From NCBI RefSeq assembly GCF_008635795.1, contig NZ_VWRQ01000023.1, positions 62,001-126,000 on the forward strand: a stretch of DNA of 64,000 nt, given 5' to 3'. The position numbers and the translations under genes are program-made. This DNA is from Paenibacillus tepidiphilus (GTDB lineage: Bacteria > Bacillota > Bacilli > Paenibacillales > Paenibacillaceae). A model generated the notes under the pieces. That model ran no database searches, was not told the DNA's origin, and was given only the letters and a program-made list of their open reading frames with translations. Below are positions 59,109 to 64,000 of this stretch, one piece after another (within the stretch, counting starts at the first letter, position 1; the number at the start of each line of letters is the position of its first letter).

Positions 59109-59495
59109 ATGACATTGAAGTTTGGAGCGTTCGGCGTGTTTGCCGATAATATGGAAGTTATGGTCAAATTCTACCGGGAGGTCATCGGTCTGGATCTGAA
59201 ATGGGATGGCGGGGCATTCACGGGTGTACAGCTGGACAACGGAATGTTCTTTAACATTTGTGAGCGGACCCTGATGGACCCTGACAAGAAATTCTCTTAC
59301 ATACAGGGTATCAATGGGATGACCCAGGTCACTTTCGGTGTGGATCACCCCTCTGAGGTAGATGTCGAGTACGCCCGGGTAGTGGCCGGAGGAGCGGTCC
59401 CGGTATTCCCGCCGAAGACAGAAGACTACGGGCTGCGGACAAGCTTTGTTTCCGATCCTGAGGGAAACCTGATCGAGATTTGTGCGGCGGTGTAG
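59109..59495 (+). CDS. VOC-family (glyoxalase/bleomycin-resistance-like) protein
   Basis: A 128-residue VOC protein with two beta-alpha-beta-beta-beta units. AGGAGG precedes the ATG at 59109. It shows VFADNMEVMVKFYREVIGLD, DNGMFFNICERTLMD, and the closing LRTSFVSDPEGNLIEICAAV with the last metal-ligand Glu. The family covers isomerases, dioxygenases and resistance proteins; no specific substrate is visible. Confidence 0.82.
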   Translation: MTLKFGAFGVFADNMEVMVKFYREVIGLDLKWDGGAFTGVQLDNGMFFNICERTLMDPDKKFSYIQGINGMTQVTFGVDHPSEVDVEYARVVAGGAVPVFPPKTEDYGLRTSFVSDPEGNLIEICAAV

Positions 59496-59592
59496 CAGAG
59501 GGGCGATTGTTGCACTTTTATTGAAATATACATCAGCTGAGAAAGGCTCCTGCAACTTAATCGAGAGTCCATCTTTTTATTCTAAATTAAGG

Positions 59593-60165
59593 TTATAAAT
59601 TTTCGAGTTGATTCTGGATAGAGAGGAAAAAGGGATCTGCTGCAATAGCTGTTCTTGCTTCCCGAGACACTTCTACGTACTGTTGGTTCAGGAAGTCGTA
59701 CATTTTTTGTTCTCCTGGTTCACAGAAAAGTGAATAAGTTATGAAATCCTTAATGTTTGCAGTCACCAGCACTGCGTCATTAACATAGGCATCTACAAGA
59801 ATCCGTGCATCAGAAGTTCGTAGGTAGTCGATTTTGTACTCGGGGATTTTGAAGACTCCTTCAAATCTGGGGGAACGTATGTAATTACTGAATTTCCGAA
59901 GGTCATGCTCGAGCTGAACCGATAAGTTCGCGCTGACGGTTTGCCCGAGCATGCCTTGGATACTTCGTTTTTCCCTGTCTTTCAGGGTATGCATTTGGAC
60001 TTCCAGTTCGCATTTCACTTCTTCACTCAGCAAAATAATGGATGTTCCTTCTGCTTGTTCCTTCTGTGCTTGTGAAAAGAATGCTTGTGCTGCTTTTTTG
60101 TAGGACTCCATATCTTTATTGTCCAGATAACGAAACAGATTTGTATCCGGTAAATAAACTGACAT
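59593..60165 (-). CDS. PIN-domain protein, probable toxin
   Basis: A 190-residue PIN-fold protein. First acidic strand YLPDTNLFRYLDNKDME; middle LSEEVKCELEVQMHTL; then TSDARILVDAYVNDAVLVTA, NIKDF, giving the acidic residues needed for an RNase site. It follows an HTH-containing gene by 20 bp on the same strand. This is a toxin-antitoxin-type layout in which the second gene encodes the RNase. It is only distantly similar to the PIN protein at 6483 but has a comparable size. Confidence 0.7.
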   Translation of the reverse strand: MSVYLPDTNLFRYLDNKDMESYKKAAQAFFSQAQKEQAEGTSIILLSEEVKCELEVQMHTLKDREKRSIQGMLGQTVSANLSVQLEHDLRKFSNYIRSPRFEGVFKIPEYKIDYLRTSDARILVDAYVNDAVLVTANIKDFITYSLFCEPGEQKMYDFLNQQYVEVSREARTAIAADPFFLSIQNQLENL

Positions 60166-60185
60166 TTATCCGTTGGCTCCCTCCC

Positions 60186-60695
60186 TTAGTTGGGACCAAT
60201 GTCTACTGGACCTTCACCGTCCCAAAGTGCCGTAGCATGGTCCACTATTCTTTTTGAATTTTCAATTTCACTTTTGCGCTCCTTCAGGAACGAATCCCAG
60301 GTTGACAGGTGCATGAACTGTTCAGATTTAATTCTCCAAGTACCGTTTTCGCCTGTAACTTGTTCTGCATCATACTTTCCATTTGCGCAGTGACGACGTA
60401 TAACCTGTGGAACTCGACCGGTAAGCTTACTAACGTCCCGTACAGACAGAAATTCGGGCACATTAGATACTTCGGATATAAAAGACTCAACCACCTCCAT
60501 TGTCACGGGTATAGATTCAACTGATTCTTCGACCGCTTTAAGGTCAATTTCAGAAAGCGTCATAGAAATTTGAGCTTCCTGAATCCTTAGTGCTTTTTGA
60601 ATTAGCCTAATCTTTGCAAGTGTAACTTCAGCATCACTGTGCAGCCGACGCTCAGCAGTTTGTGGTAGAGTGACAAAATCAAGAACTCTAGTCAT
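60186..60695 (-). CDS. MerR/excisionase-like HTH protein, probable antitoxin
   Basis: A 169-residue protein. GGAGG lies 9 bp before the ATG at 60695. The N-terminal half is helical and acidic (AERRLHSDAEVTLAKIRLIQ). The C-terminal half has an excisionase/MerR-like winged helix: EFLSVRDVSKLTGRVPQVIR, RHCANGKYDAEQVTGENGTW, RIKSEQF. It is co-directional with and 20 bp upstream of the PIN gene, and probably neutralises and represses it. Confidence 0.65.
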   Translation of the reverse strand: MTRVLDFVTLPQTAERRLHSDAEVTLAKIRLIQKALRIQEAQISMTLSEIDLKAVEESVESIPVTMEVVESFISEVSNVPEFLSVRDVSKLTGRVPQVIRRHCANGKYDAEQVTGENGTWRIKSEQFMHLSTWDSFLKERKSEIENSKRIVDHATALWDGEGPVDIGPN

Positions 60696-61062
60696 ATCAA
60701 CCAACCTCCTCACCTCCCATGCTAACACATATTTAAACGGAACTAAAGGAACTAATGGAACCTTTCGAACTATTTTTATATTATATACAATTTTAATCAT
60801 TTTAAACATTGTCCCTTGAAAAAGGGCAGCCATCGTAGAGAGCCTGGCGATACCAGGGAAAACATAGCTTTAATTAAAGAATTCCTTGAAAATAATGGAA
60901 TTTGATCTTATGCTGGAAATAACAAGCGAAAGGGAGAGATGGTATGAAAAGTCTCCGCAGCAGTAATCAAGAGGTATTACTAATTATTTGAGCCCGGAAG
61001 CCGGATTCATGAGCAAGTGGATTTATGCGCTTTCGTGGTTCGTCTAACACGGAGGTATAACG
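60696..61062. other. Gene-poor stretch with a coding remnant
   Basis: Next to the promoter region of the HTH-PIN pair (minus-strand TATAAA-like sequences around 60780), a short readable remnant RREPGDTRENIALIKEFLEN, NGI, stop lies at 60833-60904 without a start. A 15-codon frame near 60942 has a fair ribosome site. Nothing else is seen. Confidence 0.4.
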
Positions 61063-61803
61063 ATGGGAGTTAACCAGTGGGAAGCTTTTTTTGATCAGCA
61101 TGCACCTCATTACATGAATAACGGATTTACGAAGAATACGCTGAATGAAGTTGATTTTGTTCTGGAGGAATTAGGGCTTGCGCCGGGCGGAAGCATTCTG
61201 GATATCGGCTGCGGGACAGGGCGCCATTCCATTGAGCTGGCGAAACGGGGCTACAGGATGACCGGGGTCGATTTATCGGCGGGAATGCTGGAGGAAGCCC
61301 GGAAGGCCGCAGCGTTAGCCCAGGTTCAGGTCGAGTGGATTCAATGCGATGCGGTAAAATATTCAGCGGCAGCAGCCTTTGACGCAGTCATCTGCCTGTG
61401 CGAAGGGGCGTTTGGTCTCGTTGGCCGGGACGAGGAGCCGATTGCGCATGACATGGCGATTCTGCGGCAGATCTCACATTCGCTGAAGCCCGGGGGCCGT
61501 TTTCTCCTCACCACTTTAAATGCCTATACGCGGCTGCGCAATCTTACCCAGGAGGATGTCGAGTCCGGCAGGTTCAACCCGGTAACAATGGTAGAGCATT
61601 ATCTGGATGTCTGGGAGCTGCCGGAGGGCAAGAAGCTGGTCGAAGTGAAGGAGCGCAGATATCTTCCGTTCGAGCTGATGCGGATGTTCTCGGAGGCAGG
61701 CCTTGCGGTAGAGCACATCTGGGGCGGCACGGCAGGCAACTGGAGACGGGAAAATATCGCGCTGGACGAGATCGAAATTATGGTGAGCGCGGTCAAGGAA
61801 TAA
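61063..61803 (+). CDS. SAM-dependent methyltransferase
   Basis: A 246-residue class I methyltransferase. GGAGG precedes the ATG at 61063. Motif I is SILDIGCGTGRHSIELAKRG and the acidic residue follows in MTGVDLSAGMLEEARKAA; motif IV is AFDAVICLCEGAFGLVG. The C-terminal SLKPGGRFLLTTLNAYTRLR completes the Methyltransf_25-like fold. The substrate is unknown. A bidirectional terminator follows, facing the AraC gene. Confidence 0.85.
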   Translation: MGVNQWEAFFDQHAPHYMNNGFTKNTLNEVDFVLEELGLAPGGSILDIGCGTGRHSIELAKRGYRMTGVDLSAGMLEEARKAAALAQVQVEWIQCDAVKYSAAAAFDAVICLCEGAFGLVGRDEEPIAHDMAILRQISHSLKPGGRFLLTTLNAYTRLRNLTQEDVESGRFNPVTMVEHYLDVWELPEGKKLVEVKERRYLPFELMRMFSEAGLAVEHIWGGTAGNWRRENIALDEIEIMVSAVKE

Positions 61804-61805
61804 CG

Positions 61806-61840
61806 AAAGAGGGATTGCCTGCGGGCAGTCCCTCTTTTGT
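61806..61840. terminator. Bidirectional terminator
   Basis: AAAGAGGGATTGCC pairs with GGCAGTCCCTCTTT around a short GC-rich loop. Confidence 0.85.
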
Positions 61841-61856
61841 GCACATTGGACAGGAG

Positions 61857-62804
61857 CTACACCCACCCCGTGAACTCCAGGATTGAGGCCTTGGCCGACT
61901 GGGAGGCGGATTGCAGCGCGCCTTTGCGCCATTCCTTGGGCGACTCGCCGATCAGCTTGGCGAAGCAGCGGTTAAAGCTGGAGATGGAATGAAAGCCCAC
62001 CTGCTCGGAGATGGAGAGAATGGTATCTTCGGTGCTCTTCAGCAGCTTGCAGGCCTCTTCAATGCGTGTGCTGTTGAGAAAATCGAGCGGTGCCGTACCC
62101 ATAATCTCGTGGAATTTACGGCGGAAATGGGTGGTGCTTAAGTGGCACAGGCCGGCCAGCTCATCAATGGTCAGCGGCGACATGTAATGCTGGGTGATCA
62201 CCTCAAGGGCGGGCGAGATGGCTAACGTATTCTTGAGCGGATATTCTGCCTCCTGTTCCCCGGCAACCGGCTCATTACCGGAGTATACCCTCAGAAGCTC
62301 GATATACAGCGACAACAGCAGTCCATAGGCGCTTTCCTGATAATAGGGCTGCTGCTCCTTCAGTTCATTGACTACGGCGGTTGCGAGCAGATAGATCTTG
62401 GGATGCTTGTCCCGGCTGAGAATACAGCTAGTGCCTTTCACTGCGGGCAGGCGGGGCTCCACATTACTGTAGGCACCTCCAAACGACTGCTGAAACAGCT
62501 CCTCCGGCGAAAAAAAGATATACGACCACAGACTGGCCTCCTCCGGCGAGCTGTATGTGGTGTGCGGAAGATAGCGGGGGAGGCAGGTGACATCCCCGGC
62601 CTGAAACGGCAGCGTTTCTCCCTCAATCTGCATAAAGCCGCTGTCGCTATGGCAAATGCCGATCTCCAGGTGATTATGAAAATGCAGATGCTCGCTCTTG
62701 ATATCGGAAATCCTCCAGCGTTCGCCGCTGAGCAGCAGAACGGGGAAATGAATCGGCAGGCTGTAGTGGCGGTATTCGATGACGGGCTTTTTGGCTCTGG
62801 CCAT
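61857..62804 (-). CDS. AraC-family regulator with cupin sensor domain
   Basis: A 315-residue regulator. A short N-terminal cupin-like sensor (HFHNHLEIGICHSDSGFMQI, FQAGDVTCLPRYLPHTTYSS) is followed by two HTH motifs at the C-terminus (MSPLTIDELAGLCHLSTTHF, ILSISEQVGFHSISSFNRCF). This layout is that of sugar-responsive AraC activators. It is divergent from a GH105 gene with a 224-bp control region between them, so it probably activates that gene and any operon beyond the window in response to a pectin- or glycosaminoglycan-derived sugar. Confidence 0.85.
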   Translation of the reverse strand: MARAKKPVIEYRHYSLPIHFPVLLLSGERWRISDIKSEHLHFHNHLEIGICHSDSGFMQIEGETLPFQAGDVTCLPRYLPHTTYSSPEEASLWSYIFFSPEELFQQSFGGAYSNVEPRLPAVKGTSCILSRDKHPKIYLLATAVVNELKEQQPYYQESAYGLLLSLYIELLRVYSGNEPVAGEQEAEYPLKNTLAISPALEVITQHYMSPLTIDELAGLCHLSTTHFRRKFHEIMGTAPLDFLNSTRIEEACKLLKSTEDTILSISEQVGFHSISSFNRCFAKLIGESPKEWRKGALQSASQSAKASILEFTGWV

Positions 62805-62930
62805 TAGGCATACTTCCTTCTATCCGTTTGTGTAGATTATAGGCGAACCGGCAGACGGCTACAACCTGTGACAACCATATTAAATAGTCGATTTTGCACA
62901 GTTTTGCTGCGAATATGCTTTGATTATGAC

Positions 62931-62969
62931 TATAATGGGCTTTAGAATAGAAAATGTTAAGCGCTTGCA
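62931..62969 (+). promoter_or_regulatory. Promoter -10 and cre-like site of the GH105 gene
   Basis: TATAAT at 62931-62936. About 20 bp downstream GTTAAGCGCTTGCA (62956-62969) has the AAGCGCTT core of cre sites. CcpA bound there would block elongation or initiation. Confidence 0.5.
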
Positions 62970-63028
62970 TACAAAAGTAACGGCCAACTCCCAAACACTC
63001 TTGGGAGCATGGGCGGGAGGAGAACGGG

Positions 63029-64000
63029 ATGCTGAACGTAGAGTATAACAAGGAAGAACTGGTAGCGGTCATTGACAAAGTCGTCAGAAAGACCATGACG
63101 ATGGATTTAACATGGGACTGGCCTTGCGGCGTCGCCTATTATGGCGTGTCACGCGCCTACAAGACAACCGGAAACAAAGAATATCTGGACATGCTCCGCA
63201 AATGGGCGGATGAATATATCGAGCTGGGTCTGCCGCATTGGACCGTAAACACCTGCGCTATGGGACATATGCTGCTTACGCTGTACGAAGAAACCGGCGA
63301 GCAGAAATATTGGGATATCGCCATGAGCAAGGTCGACTATCTGCGGAATCACGCACTGCGCTTCGGAGACCATGTGCTCCAGCATACCGTGTCGGTTGCC
63401 AATGATTTTCCGGAGCAGGCCTGGGCGGATACGCTCTTCATGGCCGCCTTCTTCCTGCTGCGGGTCGGCAGCAAGCTGAACGATCAGGAGCTCATCAACG
63501 ATGCGCTGAATCAGTACTACTGGCATATCAAATACCTGCAGGACCCGGCGACCGGCTTCTGGTACCACGGCTACAACAACGTCAAGCAGGACCATATGTC
63601 GGGATTGTTCTGGGGCAGAGCGAATGCTTGGGGAGCCTATACCATGTCCCAAGTGAAGCCGCTGCTCAAGGACTGGTACCTGTACCCGCAGTGTATGGAC
63701 GTAGAGTGTGCGCTGCGCGATCAGTTGGCTGCGCTTAAGTATGTTCAGACTGAGAACGGGCTGTGGCGCACGGTGCTGGATGACGAGGAATCCTATGAGG
63801 AAGTGTCCGCATCCTGCGGAATCGCAGCGGCGATGGTCAACAACGGCAATCCGCTGCATACCAAATATGTACAGAAGGCGCTGGAAGGCGTGCTGAAGAA
63901 TATCAGCGAAGACGGCCGCGTATTGAATGTTTCGGGAGGTACAGCGGTTATGAAGGACAGAGAAGGCTACCGTAATATTCCGAAGGAATGGACCCAGGGC
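63029..64000 (+). CDS. GH105 unsaturated rhamnogalacturonyl/glucuronyl hydrolase (3' end outside window)
   Basis: Open frame from the ATG at 63029 (GGAGGAG 8 bp upstream) to the window edge, 324 codons. It is a GH88/GH105-type six-hairpin barrel: MDLTWDWPCGVAYYGVSRAY, then HWTVNTCAMGHMLLTLYEET, the catalytic Asp in EQAWADTLFMAAFFLLRVG, and TGFWYHGYNNVKQDHMSGLF, WGRANAWGAYTM. Such enzymes remove the unsaturated sugar left by polysaccharide lyases, in the cytoplasm. There is no signal peptide, as expected. About 40-50 residues are probably missing at the end. It is divergent from the AraC regulator that likely controls it. Confidence 0.88.
   Translation, partial: MLNVEYNKEELVAVIDKVVRKTMTMDLTWDWPCGVAYYGVSRAYKTTGNKEYLDMLRKWADEYIELGLPHWTVNTCAMGHMLLTLYEETGEQKYWDIAMSKVDYLRNHALRFGDHVLQHTVSVANDFPEQAWADTLFMAAFFLLRVGSKLNDQELINDALNQYYWHIKYLQDPATGFWYHGYNNVKQDHMSGLFWGRANAWGAYTMSQVKPLLKDWYLYPQCMDVECALRDQLAALKYVQTENGLWRTVLDDEESYEEVSASCGIAAAMVNNGNPLHTKYVQKALEGVLKNISEDGRVLNVSGGTAVMKDREGYRNIPKEWTQG

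Noticed and set aside
1..64000. Insertion sequences or prophage
   Set aside because: No transposase, integrase, or phage structural gene was recognised apart from the partial lysozyme-like frame at the left edge.

Overview
The window looks like chromosomal DNA of a Paenibacillus (Bacillota). Strong AGGAGG-type ribosome sites, sigma-A type promoters, a GH11 xylanase of the Bacillus/Paenibacillus XynA type with a CcpA (cre) site, small holin-like type I toxins, ATGA-coupled gene pairs and roughly 50% G+C all fit. No rRNA, canonical tRNA, transposase or CRISPR array was found. The genus is an inference, not a database result.

Layout. 0-17 kb is a defence and accessory island: a partial lysozyme-like gene, a broken DUF3885-type gene, McrBC (type IV restriction), an ImmA/IrrE plus PIN-type pair, a complete type I restriction system (hsdM-hsdS-hsdR), then a patch of gene debris (XRE fragment, DUF2357 nuclease remnant, an orphaned fragment ahead of an XRE antitoxin-like gene, a duplicated 36-bp block). 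17-26 kb holds an unrecognised gene, a MetE-like methyltransferase, a two-subunit ABC exporter, a carbohydrate-binding lipoprotein, and a slipin preceded by a tRNA-like element. 27-32 kb is a TetR-controlled operon for a cyclic amide (permease, S-methyl-thiohydantoin desulfurase family/DUF917, hydantoinase/oxoprolinase). 32-43 kb is a mix: methyltransferase, DinB, DUF4317, HxlR with a quinone-reductase-like gene, xylanase, FGE-like lipoprotein, AraC, an APH-GNAT fusion, a broken WG-repeat gene and a serine hydrolase.

The most interesting part is an RNA-repair set spread over 25-55 kb. It comprises hen1-pnkp (43.6-47.4 kb), an RlaP-like nucleotidyltransferase with rtcB (53.0-55.1 kb), two overlapping WYL-domain regulators between them (47.9-50.0 kb), and a slipin (25.7 kb) preceded by a circularly permuted tRNA-like RNA resembling YrlA-type Y RNAs. 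The hen1-pnkp and rlaP-rtcB operons share an upstream element, GTAATAC, 4 nt, ACCCTGTTCG, 12 nt, GATGCAATAAT, with identical spacing. A related copy lies upstream of the tRNA-like RNA and slipin, and a fourth upstream of a hypothetical gene at 16.1 kb. I infer one RNA-damage regulon, possibly controlled by the WYL pair.

A second theme is three copies (16.7, 24.4 and 33.2 kb) of a type I toxin-antitoxin cassette. Each encodes a 27-29 residue membrane peptide on the minus strand and a convergent antisense RNA from a strong promoter on the plus strand. The end of the window (50-64 kb) adds a GH2 glycosidase, a BASS transporter, an HTTM-DCC membrane protein, a second PIN pair, and an AraC regulator divergent from a GH105 unsaturated glucuronyl/galacturonyl hydrolase gene that runs off the end.
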